Part shown: one piece after another, positions 47,626 to 56,920 of the stretch | How the letters are laid out: each line of letters starts with the position of its first letter | How positions within the stretch are numbered: the first letter of the stretch is position 1 | Made by a program: the position numbers and the translations under genes | The notes under the pieces: generated by a model | Databases searched by the model: none | Told to the model about the DNA's origin: nothing | What the model saw: the letters and a program-made list of their open reading frames with translations, nothing else | NCBI GenBank assembly: GCA_963665975.1 | Contig: OY762508.1 | Span: 806,001-870,000 of the forward strand | Length of the DNA: 64,000 bases | Direction: 5' to 3' | Source: G963665975 sp963665975 | Lineage (GTDB): Bacteria; Bacteroidota; Rhodothermia; Rhodothermales; Bin80

Positions 47626-48114
47626 ATGATTCCCGGTATTCTGCGAATTCTTCCGCTAACGATTCTCTTGTATGCGTGCGGCGAGACGGACTCCCGACCT
47701 GAGGCAGAGCCCGATTCCGAGATCCCCTTCCGTGTCGATGGCTCACTTGACTTTGTGAGAGCCGATAGCGTGCGCTTCAGTATTGCAATCGAAATTGCCG
47801 AGAGCGACTCCGCGCGAGAGCGCGGCATGATGCAGCGGACATCATTTCCGTCTGAATCGGGCATGCTGTTCGTGTTTGACGACGTACAGATCCGTCATTT
47901 CTGGATGGGAAACACGCCGCTGTCCCTTGATCTGATCTTTATCGGGACCGATGGTGCGATCGTCGACTTCTCCAAGTATGCCACGCCATTCAGCGATGAA
48001 GGCATTGAGTCCCGTGCTCCGGCGCAACACGTCCTCGAAGTACCGGCTGGCTTTGTCGATTCACAGGGGATTGTAGAAGGTGACCAGATACGCTGGCGCC
48101 GCACGGGCCAGTAA
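47626..48114 (+). CDS. DUF192 lipoprotein, second of two
   Basis: The 162-residue protein is taken to start at the ATG at 47626, which is followed directly by a lipoprotein signal (ILPLTILLYAC). An in-frame ATG at 47596 would overlap the upstream gene by 19 bases. The DUF192 core has RERGMMQRTSF, GMLFVFDDVQIRHFWMGNT and SLDLIFIGTDG. It differs from the first copy mainly by a longer linker after the lipid Cys and an extra segment near the end. Both should sit in the periplasm attached to a membrane. Confidence 0.87.
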   Translation: MIPGILRILPLTILLYACGETDSRPEAEPDSEIPFRVDGSLDFVRADSVRFSIAIEIAESDSARERGMMQRTSFPSESGMLFVFDDVQIRHFWMGNTPLSLDLIFIGTDGAIVDFSKYATPFSDEGIESRAPAQHVLEVPAGFVDSQGIVEGDQIRWRRTGQ

Positions 48115-48374
48115 GCCCGGATTGCCGCCACGCGCAATAGGTGTTGCCGGCATCGTAGCCGCATACGCCCGCATTTGCGCAGTTCCGTTCAGGCAACCTT
48201 CGGGAGGCGCAGACCAGGTGTTCTCGCGAATCTGATGTCGTCCAGATGAATGTTCAGACGGTGGTCGAAGAGTAATGCTCGCCGCCTTCTGACAGGCTGG
48301 ACCGTGTATCGTTGATTTCAAGCAAGCGAACGGAGATGGCCAGGCGACAATATCGCCGGATTTACAACCGTCCC

Positions 48375-48707
48375 TCACAACCCAAACGATTCGCCGCAGG
48401 CGCATGTCCGAGCTGCCTGCGGATTCAGAAAATGAAATCCGTTGCCCTCCAGCCCATCTGAAAAATCCAACTCAATGCCATCGATATACAAGCTGCTCAT
48501 CTTGTCCACAGCGACGCGGACATCACCAAATTCGGTGACATGATCCTCCGCCCCCACAGCCGTATCCCAGCCCAGATCATACGTTAATCCACTACACCCC
48601 CCCGGCACGACAGCAATGCGCAGCCAGCTACTGTCAGCGTCAACGCTTTCCTCCGTGGCAATTTCACGAATCCTGCGTAGCGCGCGATCCGTAATCCTGA
48701 GTCCCAT
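48375..48707 (-). CDS. A-type iron-sulfur carrier (IscA/SufA/ErpA family)
   Basis: The 110-residue protein carries the A-type Cys set: Cys38 in GGCSGLTYDL, then Cys102 and Cys104 in TCACGESF. It receives Fe-S clusters from the SUF scaffold and passes them to apoproteins. It is divergent from the sufB operon, with 152 bases between start codons, which suggests co-regulation from a shared promoter region. SufA is the likeliest role by location, but ErpA or IscA cannot be excluded from sequence. Confidence 0.93.
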   Translation of the reverse strand: MGLRITDRALRRIREIATEESVDADSSWLRIAVVPGGCSGLTYDLGWDTAVGAEDHVTEFGDVRVAVDKMSSLYIDGIELDFSDGLEGNGFHFLNPQAARTCACGESFGL

Positions 48708-48859
48708 GGCCAGAACCTTTTTTTGATACGAATTCTCTGAAGGCGGATAAACCCGCGCTCTTCCCCGAATCTGAAAGGAACCGCTATACCGTACGAAGGG
48801 TTCATTGAATTGTTTTCGTCCGATTCCGCTGTGGTGAAAGCGCCAACCTGTAACCCCTG
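48708..48859. promoter_or_regulatory. Divergent promoter region between the A-type carrier and sufB
   Basis: The 152 bases must hold the promoters of both Fe-S assembly units. No clear operator or Bacteroidota consensus promoter was identified. The interval has a short T-rich stretch just after the carrier start but no obvious IscR-type box. The regulatory role is inferred from gene layout only. Confidence 0.4.
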
Positions 48860-50326
48860 ATGTTCATGAATACCGATACGCAATATTTACATAAGGTTGC
48901 AGAAAGTGATTATGAACATGGTTGGGTTGCGGACCTAGCCGCCGACACCCTGCCAAAAGGATTGAACGAAGACGTCATCCGGCTGATTTCCTCGAAGAAG
49001 CAGGATCCGGACTGGATGCTCGAATGGCGACTCCGGGCCTTTCGGCACTGGCGTACGCTAGCCGACGATGCAGACAAGTACCCGCGATGGGCCCACCTGC
49101 AATACCCGGAAATCGATTTCCAGAATATTAGCTACTACTCGGCGCCCAACAGCAAGCCGAAGTATGAGAGCCTCGATGAGGTGGATCCCGAACTCCTTCG
49201 CACCTTTGAGAGCCTGGGAATTCCGCTGCAAGAGCAGAAGCTCCTTGCTGGCGTCGCAGTAGACGCAGTAATCGATAGCGTATCGGTAACCACTACGTTC
49301 AAGGAGGAGTTGGGAAAACTAGGCATCATCTTCTGCTCGTTCACCGAAGCTGTCGAAAAGCACCCGGATCTGGTTCGCAAGTACATGGGATCCGTCGTAC
49401 CACATACGGATAATTTCTACGCAGCATTGAATGCCGCGGTGTTCAGCGACGGTTCGTTCTGCTATATACCGCCGGGAGTCCGTTGCCCCATGGAGCTGTC
49501 CACGTATTTTCGGATTAATGAAGCGGGAACCGGACAATTCGAACGCACACTCATCGTGGCAGACGAAGGCTCATACGTCTCTTATCTCGAAGGATGCACG
49601 GCGCCGCGACGCGACGAAAACCAGCTGCATGCCGCTGTTGTCGAAATCGTGGCCGCGAAGAACGCGGAGGTGAAATACTCCACGATTCAGAACTGGTACC
49701 CCGGTGACCGCGAAGGCATCGGTGGCGTTTATAATTTCGTCACCAAGCGCGGCATCTGCGCCGGAGATGGCAGCAAGATTTCGTGGACACAGCTGGAAAC
49801 CGGGTCCGCCATCACATGGAAATACCCGAGTGTCATTCTTAAGGGAAACCATTCGGTGGGCGAATTCTACTCGGTCGCATTCACCAAGGGTCGCCAGCAA
49901 GCCGACACCGGGACCAAGATGATTCATCTGGGCAGCAACACGTCCAGCACCATCATATCCAAAGGCATTTCGGCCGGACGCTCCAACAACAGCTATCGAG
50001 GACTCGTACGCGTCAACAAAAAGGCGAAGAATGCACGGAATTTTTCCCAGTGCGACTCCATGCTGCTAGGCGACCGTTGCGGAGCCCATACGTTTCCGTA
50101 TCTGGAAATTAATAACCCCACAGCGCAGGTAGAACATGAGGCAACCACGTCCAAGGTGGGCGAGGACCAGATCTTCTATTGCAACCAGCGCGGCATCAGT
50201 GAGCAGGATGCCATCAAACTCATCGTCAGCGGCTTTTGCCAGGAAATCCTGGCGCAGTTGCCCATGGAATTTGCTGTCGAGGCCCGCAAGTTGCTCGCAA
50301 TCGAACTCGAAGGGTCCGTCGGATGA
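48860..50326 (+). CDS. sufB: Fe-S cluster assembly scaffold SufB
   Basis: SufB is the core scaffold subunit of the SufBC2D complex. The 488-residue protein has the normal length and a right-handed beta-helix core with FCYIPPGVRCPMELSTYFRI, SYVSYLEGCTAP and NARNFSQCDSM. The near-C-terminal CNQRGISEQDAIKLIVSGFC segment holds conserved Cys residues. The usual His and Glu of the cluster site are in the same region. A second start codon is two residues in. It begins the sufB-C-D-SE-T operon. Confidence 0.97.
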   Translation: MFMNTDTQYLHKVAESDYEHGWVADLAADTLPKGLNEDVIRLISSKKQDPDWMLEWRLRAFRHWRTLADDADKYPRWAHLQYPEIDFQNISYYSAPNSKPKYESLDEVDPELLRTFESLGIPLQEQKLLAGVAVDAVIDSVSVTTTFKEELGKLGIIFCSFTEAVEKHPDLVRKYMGSVVPHTDNFYAALNAAVFSDGSFCYIPPGVRCPMELSTYFRINEAGTGQFERTLIVADEGSYVSYLEGCTAPRRDENQLHAAVVEIVAAKNAEVKYSTIQNWYPGDREGIGGVYNFVTKRGICAGDGSKISWTQLETGSAITWKYPSVILKGNHSVGEFYSVAFTKGRQQADTGTKMIHLGSNTSSTIISKGISAGRSNNSYRGLVRVNKKAKNARNFSQCDSMLLGDRCGAHTFPYLEINNPTAQVEHEATTSKVGEDQIFYCNQRGISEQDAIKLIVSGFCQEILAQLPMEFAVEARKLLAIELEGSVG

Positions 50327-50357
50327 CCCCGACATTTTCTGGGAATAACAGGCAAAA

Positions 50358-51128
50358 ATGACACCACTACTGGAAATACAAAACCTGCATGCCTCAGTCG
50401 AAGAAATGTCGATCCTGAAGGGGGTCGACCTGACTGTACATATAGGCGAAACGCACGCCGTAATGGGACCCAATGGGTCTGGCAAGAGCACCCTGGCTGC
50501 TATCCTGGCCGGTCGCGAAGATTACGACGTGACCGGTGGAAGCGTGTTCTATCAAGGCGAAGACCTACTGGAGATGGACGTGGACGAACGCGCCCGCGAG
50601 GGCGTCTTCCTCGCCTTCCAGTATCCCGTGGAGCTGCCCGGTGTGAGCATGATGAACTTCCTGAAGCAGGCGGTCAACTCCGTGCGCGAGCACCGCGGTC
50701 AGGAGCCGCTCAACGCGGCAAGCTTGTTGCGGCTTGCGCGACGGAACGCAGAGCTTATCCACCTCGACCCGAGCCTCAAAAAGCGGTCAGTCAATGAAGG
50801 CTTTTCGGGCGGGGAGAAAAAGCGCAACGAGATCTTTCAGCTTGCGATGCTGGAGCCCACACTCGCCATCCTGGACGAAACGGACTCCGGTCTCGATATT
50901 GACGCGCTGCGCAGCGTGGCTGATGGTGTAAATGCGCTCCGTACACCCGACCGATCCTTTGTCGTCATTACGCACTACCAGCGCCTCCTCGACTATATCA
51001 TTCCAGACTTCGTCCACGTAATGGTGGATGGCCGCATCGTAAAGAGCGGCGGCAAGGAACTGGCCCTTGCCCTTGAGGAGCGTGGCTACGAGTGGATCCG
51101 CGAGGAAACCAGCGCGGTGCCCGCATAG
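50358..51128 (+). CDS. sufC: Fe-S cluster assembly ATPase SufC
   Basis: SufC is the ABC-type ATPase that drives rearrangement of the SufB-SufD dimer. The 256-residue protein has Walker A GPNGSGKSTL, the Q-loop in FLAFQYPVELPGV, the signature FSGGEKKRNEIF and Walker B LAILDETDSGLD. This signature is specific to SufC among ABC proteins. It follows sufB by 31 bases and precedes sufD by 27. Confidence 0.98.
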   Translation: MTPLLEIQNLHASVEEMSILKGVDLTVHIGETHAVMGPNGSGKSTLAAILAGREDYDVTGGSVFYQGEDLLEMDVDERAREGVFLAFQYPVELPGVSMMNFLKQAVNSVREHRGQEPLNAASLLRLARRNAELIHLDPSLKKRSVNEGFSGGEKKRNEIFQLAMLEPTLAILDETDSGLDIDALRSVADGVNALRTPDRSFVVITHYQRLLDYIIPDFVHVMVDGRIVKSGGKELALALEERGYEWIREETSAVPA

Positions 51129-51155
51129 GGATTCAGAAAAATACAGCATGTCCAA

Positions 51156-52457
51156 ATGACGCCTTCAGCGGACATTACCCGCTTTGTAACCGCCTTTGAG
51201 CATCGCGAAGCGGCGCGAAACGGATCCCACTTTTGGCTGGGCGACCTGCGTCGTGAGGCAATGCGGCAATTTACCACGCTCGGTTTCCCGACACGCAAGA
51301 CTGAGGCGTGGAAGTACACCAACATTGCCAGCACCCTGCGAAGAACCCTGGCCACCGACGTATCCGTCGTCTCTGTAGATAACGCAAGAGCAGCGCCCAT
51401 TCCAGGTTTGGACGCCCATGTAATCGTGTTCGACAACGGCCGGTACCGTGCGGCGCTCTCGCACATACAGGACCTGCCAGATGGCGTGCTTGTAACCGGA
51501 TTGGCTGAGGCCGCGCAATCGCATGCCTGGCTATTGCGTCGCTATTTCGGACGCGTAGCGGATTACGAGACCTGCCCCTTTGTAGCCCTGAATACTGCCT
51601 TCACCGAGGACAGTGCTGTCGTTTATGTGCCGGCAAATACAGTGCTGGAACGACCGGTGCACCTGGTGCACCGGATAAGCAGTGGCCAGGATGCCCTCGT
51701 GCAGCCCAGGGTTCTGGTCATTGCCGAGGACAATGCGCGCCTGACGCTTATCCAGACGTCCGTAACAACGTCCGCGATCCCGACGTTCACCAATGCCGTA
51801 ACAGAAATTTTCGTAGGTCGAGATGCGCACCTGGAGCGAATCGACATTCAGGATGAGCCGGACGGGGCTTCCGTAGTGTCCAGTCTGGACGTCACACAGG
51901 ATACTGGCAGCACATTCCATAACAGTTCTTTTACGCTCGGGGGCAGCATCGTCCGTAACAATATTAACGTGTTGACCGATGCTGAACATTGCCAGACCTT
52001 CCTGAATGGACTATTCCTGGCCGAGGGCGCCTCACATGTGGACAACCATACACTGATTGACCACGCGAAACCCCAGTGCTACAGCTCAGAATATTACAAG
52101 GGTATCCTGGACGACCGGGCAACCGGAGTATTCAACGGCAAGGTTCTCGTGCGCCAGGATGCACAGCAGATTAACGCCTACCAATCAAACAAGAGCATTG
52201 TACTCGCGGACACGGCGCGCATGTATGCCAAGCCCGAATTGGAGATTTACGCGGACGACGTTAAGTGTAGCCACGGCGCTACCACAGGGCAGCTGGACGA
52301 CGAGGCAATTTTCTACCTGCGCGCGCGCGGCCTGACCGAAAAACAGGCCCGGTCTTTGATGCTTGTATCCTTCGCTCGCGATGTGACCGAGCGCGTGACC
52401 ATCGCACCTCTCCGTGAGGTGCTGGATGCACTGATCACCGAGCACCTCGGTGCATAA
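51156..52457 (+). CDS. sufD: Fe-S cluster assembly protein SufD
   Basis: SufD pairs with SufB to form the scaffold heterodimer. The 433-residue protein has the expected N-terminal helical part (GFPTRKTEAWKYTN), beta-helix core and the C-terminal segments VDNHTLIDHAKP, GVFNGKVLVRQDAQQ and VKCSHGATTGQLDDEAIFYL. The SHGAT motif with its His is the SufD hallmark. The gene keeps operon spacing, with 29 bases to the desulfurase fusion. Confidence 0.97.
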   Translation: MTPSADITRFVTAFEHREAARNGSHFWLGDLRREAMRQFTTLGFPTRKTEAWKYTNIASTLRRTLATDVSVVSVDNARAAPIPGLDAHVIVFDNGRYRAALSHIQDLPDGVLVTGLAEAAQSHAWLLRRYFGRVADYETCPFVALNTAFTEDSAVVYVPANTVLERPVHLVHRISSGQDALVQPRVLVIAEDNARLTLIQTSVTTSAIPTFTNAVTEIFVGRDAHLERIDIQDEPDGASVVSSLDVTQDTGSTFHNSSFTLGGSIVRNNINVLTDAEHCQTFLNGLFLAEGASHVDNHTLIDHAKPQCYSSEYYKGILDDRATGVFNGKVLVRQDAQQINAYQSNKSIVLADTARMYAKPELEIYADDVKCSHGATTGQLDDEAIFYLRARGLTEKQARSLMLVSFARDVTERVTIAPLREVLDALITEHLGA

Positions 52458-52486
52458 GCGCTCCCTACCCATGCCCGGAGGCCGAT

Positions 52487-54238
52487 ATGAACACCACCGC
52501 CCCCGGAGCCTCGGCTCCGTACACCTACGATGTCGAGCACATACGCGCCCTCTTTCCAGCGCTACACCAGGAAATGCGCGGCGGTTGGCCGCTCGTGTAT
52601 CTCGATAATGCCGCTTCGACGCAGAAGCCGCAGAGTGTGATCGACCGGCTTACTGCGTACTACACACGCGAGCATAGCAACGTCCATCGAGGAGTCTACC
52701 GGCTAAGTCAACAGGCTACAGACGCCTACGAAGGCGCCCGTGCCCGGATCGCCCGGTTCATCAATGCGAACCACTCCCACGAAGTTGTCTTCACCCGGGG
52801 CACCACCGAGGCCATCAATATCGTGGCTTCGAGCTTCGGGAAGCGTCATCTGCAGGAGCACGACGAAGTACTGGTGTCGGCGATGGAGCACCACTCGAAT
52901 TTGGTGCCCTGGCAAATGGTCTGTCAGGAGCAGGGCGCAACCCTTCGAATTCTGCCAATCAATGACGACGGAGAACTCGTCCTAGAAGCCCTGGACGGAC
53001 TGCTCACCGAGCGTACGCAGCTCGTCTCGCTGGTACATGTATCAAATAGCCTCGGCACCATAAACCCGGTCCGCACCGTGATTGCGGCAGCCCACGCACG
53101 GGGCATCCCCGTGCTGCTCGACGGAGCACAGGCCACGCTCCATATGCCGATTGACGTGCAGGAGCTCGACTGCGACTTTTACTGTTTCTCCGGGCACAAA
53201 GTCTTTGGGCCTACCGGAATCGGCGTGTTGTATGGCAAAGAGGCCATGCTTGAGGACCTGCCGCCTTTTCAGGGCGGTGGCGACATGATCGAACATGTCA
53301 GCTACGAGAAATCTGTATACGCGGGACTGCCTTACAAATTCGAGGCCGGAACGCCCCATATTGCCGGTGTTGTAGGGCTCGCTGCCGCCCTGGACACCCT
53401 GGAGCATATCGGCCTTTCGGCCGTGGAGGCGTACGAGCAGGAGTTGGTAGCCTACGGCCGCAATGCCCTTCAAGAAGTAGAAGGCATCCGCATGGTCGGC
53501 ACAGCAAAGGAAAAAGCCGGCGTATTCAGCTTCCTGCTCGGAGATGCAAGTCCCTATGATGTGGGCCGCTTGCTTGACGAACGTGGCATTGCAGTGCGCA
53601 CCGGCCATCACTGCACCATGCCTGTGATGGATCGCCTCGGCGTCCCAGGAACCGTGCGGGCCTCCCTCGCACTCTACAACACACGCGACGAAATAGACGC
53701 CCTCGTGGAAGCATTGCATGTCGTCCGCGAGCGATTTATTGCGATGCGGCAACGTGGCCGCACCGCACGACCCATCTCCACCGCAGTTGACAACGGTTCT
53801 GTAACGATTGCAGAACGACGGCATCAAATCATCGAGGAATTCAACTTCTTTGACGACATTGATGACAAGCGGGAGCACCTTATGGAACTCGGTGAGGCGC
53901 TGCCACCCTATGATGAGTTGTGGAAGACTGATACGCACCTAGTCAACGGGTGCCTGTCGAAAGTATGGTTCCGTACGGAAGCCAGGACCGGTCGCGCCTA
54001 TTTTCACGCCGATAGTAACACCATGATCACCAAGGGCATGGTCGCGCTCTTCGTACGGCTATTAAGCGGCCAGGCGCCGGAAGCTATTCTCGCGACCGAT
54101 CTCGATGCCTTTCTGGCAGATCTCGGCATGCAGGACCTGGTCTCCGGGCGCCGGAAGAATGGCCTTGAAGCCATGATCCATCGTGTCCGGTATGATACCC
54201 GTGTTGTTGCCCATACCTGCGAAAACAATGACGCCTGA
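52487..54238 (+). CDS. SufS-SufE fusion: cysteine desulfurase with built-in sulfur acceptor
   Basis: One 583-residue reading frame joins the two steps of sulfur mobilisation. Residues about 15-415 are SufS: YLDNAASTQKP, MEHHSNLVPW, PLP-binding Lys238 in SGHKVFGPTGIG and catalytic Cys376 in RTGHHCTMPVM. Residues about 440-575 are a SufE domain with the persulfide-accepting Cys489 in VNGCLSKVWF. A linker of about 25 residues separates them. SufS and SufE are usually two proteins, with SufE greatly stimulating the desulfurase. The fused form would keep donor and acceptor together. It sits where sufS and sufE would be expected, and sufT overlaps its 3' end by 11 bases. Confidence 0.95.
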   Translation: MNTTAPGASAPYTYDVEHIRALFPALHQEMRGGWPLVYLDNAASTQKPQSVIDRLTAYYTREHSNVHRGVYRLSQQATDAYEGARARIARFINANHSHEVVFTRGTTEAINIVASSFGKRHLQEHDEVLVSAMEHHSNLVPWQMVCQEQGATLRILPINDDGELVLEALDGLLTERTQLVSLVHVSNSLGTINPVRTVIAAAHARGIPVLLDGAQATLHMPIDVQELDCDFYCFSGHKVFGPTGIGVLYGKEAMLEDLPPFQGGGDMIEHVSYEKSVYAGLPYKFEAGTPHIAGVVGLAAALDTLEHIGLSAVEAYEQELVAYGRNALQEVEGIRMVGTAKEKAGVFSFLLGDASPYDVGRLLDERGIAVRTGHHCTMPVMDRLGVPGTVRASLALYNTRDEIDALVEALHVVRERFIAMRQRGRTARPISTAVDNGSVTIAERRHQIIEEFNFFDDIDDKREHLMELGEALPPYDELWKTDTHLVNGCLSKVWFRTEARTGRAYFHADSNTMITKGMVALFVRLLSGQAPEAILATDLDAFLADLGMQDLVSGRRKNGLEAMIHRVRYDTRVVAHTCENNDA

Positions 54239-54563
54239 ACTCATCAACCACTCGGAAAACGGACAGCTCCTTACGGACGTCATCGACTCCATTCGGCAGG
54301 TATACGATCCGGAAATACCCGTCAATGTCTATGATCTCGGGCTGATCTACAAGGTGCGCATCGAAGCGGACGACCGCGTGTTCATTACGATGACGCTCAC
54401 TACGCCAAACTGCCCGGTAGCAGACAGCCTCCCGAATCAGGTCGAGTCCATTGTCATGCTTACCGACGGCGTATCAGATGCTCGCGTTCAACTGACCTTC
54501 GATCCGCCGTTTACGATTGACATGATGTCCGATGAAGCAAAATTGGAACTTGGCATGCTATAA
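54228..54563 (+). CDS. sufT: SUF-associated MIP18-family protein SufT
   Basis: The 111-residue protein begins at the ATG at 54228 inside the end of the fusion gene, which suits translational coupling. A longer frame opens at 54183. The MIP18/DUF59 core reads DPEIPVNVYDLGLIYKV and then MTLTTPNCPVADSLP with the conserved Cys. SufT/PaaD-like proteins help mature Fe-S proteins after scaffold assembly. It closes the suf operon; a 101-base gap follows before the TonB receptor. Confidence 0.93.
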   Translation: MTPELINHSENGQLLTDVIDSIRQVYDPEIPVNVYDLGLIYKVRIEADDRVFITMTLTTPNCPVADSLPNQVESIVMLTDGVSDARVQLTFDPPFTIDMMSDEAKLELGML

Positions 54564-54664
54564 TTCATCTGACAGGTTGCTAAACATCGACGTCATCAAC
54601 AGCTGGCAGTGTTCTTGCGATTACACTATACTCCGGTCCCATTACCAAAGCCATCTATTGTAGG

Positions 54665-56920
54665 ATGACCTTTCTGCGTGTCCTTGCCATTGGACCGGTA
54701 CTGTTGTTCCTTTGCGCTTTTTTGATCACTACCAACGCCGTACACGCCCAAACGGCAACCGTCCGCGGCTTTATTACCGACGCCCAGGATGGGCAGGCCC
54801 TCCAGGGTGTCAATGTCGCAGCCATTGACGTGGCTGGCAATTTGCGCGGCTCGGTAACGAACGACGACGGGTTTTTCATCATCGTCCGCCTCCCCGCTGG
54901 CCGGTATGTCCTGCGCGTTTCCTACATCGGTTACGAAACTGTACGGGACACTATCAATCTTGAGCCTGATGGCACCGAACGGATGGCGATATCCCTTACG
55001 CCCGGTGTTGCGCTGGACGAACTCGTTGTTGAGGGAGAAGCCGAAGGCGGCGCGACCGTGATCGCAGGCTTGCAAACGGTGCGGCCGAGAGACGTAGATC
55101 TCGTGCCCACACCAGATGTGTCGGGAGACCTGGTCTCGTATTTGTCCACTATGCCCGGAGTGATCTCGATCGGAGATCGAGGTGGGCAGGTGTTCATCCG
55201 AGGCGGCGAGCCATCGCATAACCTGGCACTCCTCGACGGCATGTATGTCTACCAGCCGTTCCACATCCTTGGCTTCTATTCTGCGTTTTCCTCCGACATT
55301 CTGCGCAACGCGGATATATACGCAGGAGGCTTTGGGAGCAAGTTTTCGGGACGCATGTCGAGTGTTATCGACGTCCACACGCGCAATGGCAACAGTCAAC
55401 AGATGCGGCGCACATTTTCATTCGCGCCATTTGTCAGCATGGCCATCCTGGAAGGCCCCATAAAGAAAGGCAAGATGTCTTTTCTGGCCTCGGGGCGAGC
55501 CTCTACCATTGAGCAACTGGCCACGCACTATGTCAACCAGCCCCTTCCCTATACTTTTGGCGACTTCTTTGGGAAAATCCACACCGTGCTTAATGAGAGT
55601 CATCAGTTCTCCGTTAGCGCGCTCCATACGTACGACCGCGGCACGCTGGAAGCTGATGTAGACAATGCTGACCAGATCCGGTGGCGGAACACGGCCTACG
55701 GCTTTCGCTACCTCGTATCACCGCCACAGTTACCGATCCTGGGCGAGTTGCTCTTTTCGATATCGAAGTTGAATATGGAGCTCGGCCCGGTGGATGAGCC
55801 GATCCGGTCATCGGGAATCGACGGGTTCAACCTCGCCGTCAACGTGACCAACTACGGCCAACGAACCACCGTGGATTGGGGTTTTTTTCTGCGCACACCG
55901 CGATTGTCGGCTCAATTGGGAGGATTGTTTCAGAACCTGGAGTTCTCGCAGGATCGGATTACGGCTACTGGCGGCTACTTTGAACCGGAGGTCCAATTGA
56001 ATGAGAACCTGCGCTTCCGCGCAGGCGTGGTCGTGGAATATCTGGGCGACCAGGGACTGTTCTTTGAGCCACGTACGCGATTGACGTGGAAACGCAGCAT
56101 ACACCAGATTAGCCTGGCCGGCGGGCTATACCGCCAGGAAATGGTCGGGCTCAATGATCGCCGTGATGCGACGAATGTCTTTACGGCGTGGGCGGGCTCG
56201 CCGACCGGAAACCTGCCAAGATCCATCCACGCCCTCCTAGGATACGAGGCAGCGCCAACGAATTGGCTGCGCCTGTCGGCAGAAGGCTTCTACAAAGACC
56301 TTTCGAGCCTGTTTATTGCGGAGTGGACCGCGTTTCCGCGCTTTACGACCAGTTTGCAGGAAGCTTCAGGATACGCGGCTGGTCTTGACCTCCGCCTCGA
56401 AATTCAACACGAGTCCTTCTATGGTTTCGTCAACTACGGCCTGTCGTCCGTGCGCTACGAAGCCATGCAGGAAACCCTGCCGGTGTGGTTCGGCACCGAC
56501 CGGGTGAGCTTTCGGCCTCCCCATGACCGACGGCACCAACTCAATGCACTGGCGCGGTTCTCCGTATGGGGCTTCGACGTTAGTGCTCGCTGGAATCTCG
56601 GCTCAGGACTCCCCTATAGTCGTATTCGAGGCTTTGATGGATTTCTGCTGCTCGACGGCCCGATCGACGTAGGTCAGGTGGCGGGCGAATCCCGGGTAAT
56701 CTACGACCGCCCCTTTGATGGCCTGCTGCCTGCATATCACCGGCTCGACATTTCTGTCGAACGGATCTTCCAATATCGCGATGACTCGTTCATCACCGTA
56801 CAGGTCGGCGTGATCAACGCGTATGACCAGAAGAACCTCTTCGCACTGGATATCTTCACCCTGCGCCGCAATAATCAACTCCCGCTGATTCCGACGGCAG
56901 GGATCAAATTCGAGTTTTAA
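54665..56920 (+). CDS. TonB-dependent outer-membrane receptor with carboxypeptidase-like N-terminal domain
   Basis: The 751-residue protein has a signal peptide (FLCAFLITTNAVHAQ). A carboxypeptidase-regulatory-like domain near residues 30-115 has ATVRGFITDAQDGQALQGV and LPAGRYVLRVSYIGYETV. A plug domain with MPGVISIGDRGGQVFIRGGE follows, and then a barrel that ends in a Phe (GIKFEF). Such receptors bind a ligand outside the cell and import it using TonB energy. The next gene encodes a DUF4249 lipoprotein and shares one base with the stop codon. The pair resembles other receptor-lipoprotein pairs, but the substrate is unknown. Confidence 0.93.
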   Translation: MTFLRVLAIGPVLLFLCAFLITTNAVHAQTATVRGFITDAQDGQALQGVNVAAIDVAGNLRGSVTNDDGFFIIVRLPAGRYVLRVSYIGYETVRDTINLEPDGTERMAISLTPGVALDELVVEGEAEGGATVIAGLQTVRPRDVDLVPTPDVSGDLVSYLSTMPGVISIGDRGGQVFIRGGEPSHNLALLDGMYVYQPFHILGFYSAFSSDILRNADIYAGGFGSKFSGRMSSVIDVHTRNGNSQQMRRTFSFAPFVSMAILEGPIKKGKMSFLASGRASTIEQLATHYVNQPLPYTFGDFFGKIHTVLNESHQFSVSALHTYDRGTLEADVDNADQIRWRNTAYGFRYLVSPPQLPILGELLFSISKLNMELGPVDEPIRSSGIDGFNLAVNVTNYGQRTTVDWGFFLRTPRLSAQLGGLFQNLEFSQDRITATGGYFEPEVQLNENLRFRAGVVVEYLGDQGLFFEPRTRLTWKRSIHQISLAGGLYRQEMVGLNDRRDATNVFTAWAGSPTGNLPRSIHALLGYEAAPTNWLRLSAEGFYKDLSSLFIAEWTAFPRFTTSLQEASGYAAGLDLRLEIQHESFYGFVNYGLSSVRYEAMQETLPVWFGTDRVSFRPPHDRRHQLNALARFSVWGFDVSARWNLGSGLPYSRIRGFDGFLLLDGPIDVGQVAGESRVIYDRPFDGLLPAYHRLDISVERIFQYRDDSFITVQVGVINAYDQKNLFALDIFTLRRNNQLPLIPTAGIKFEF

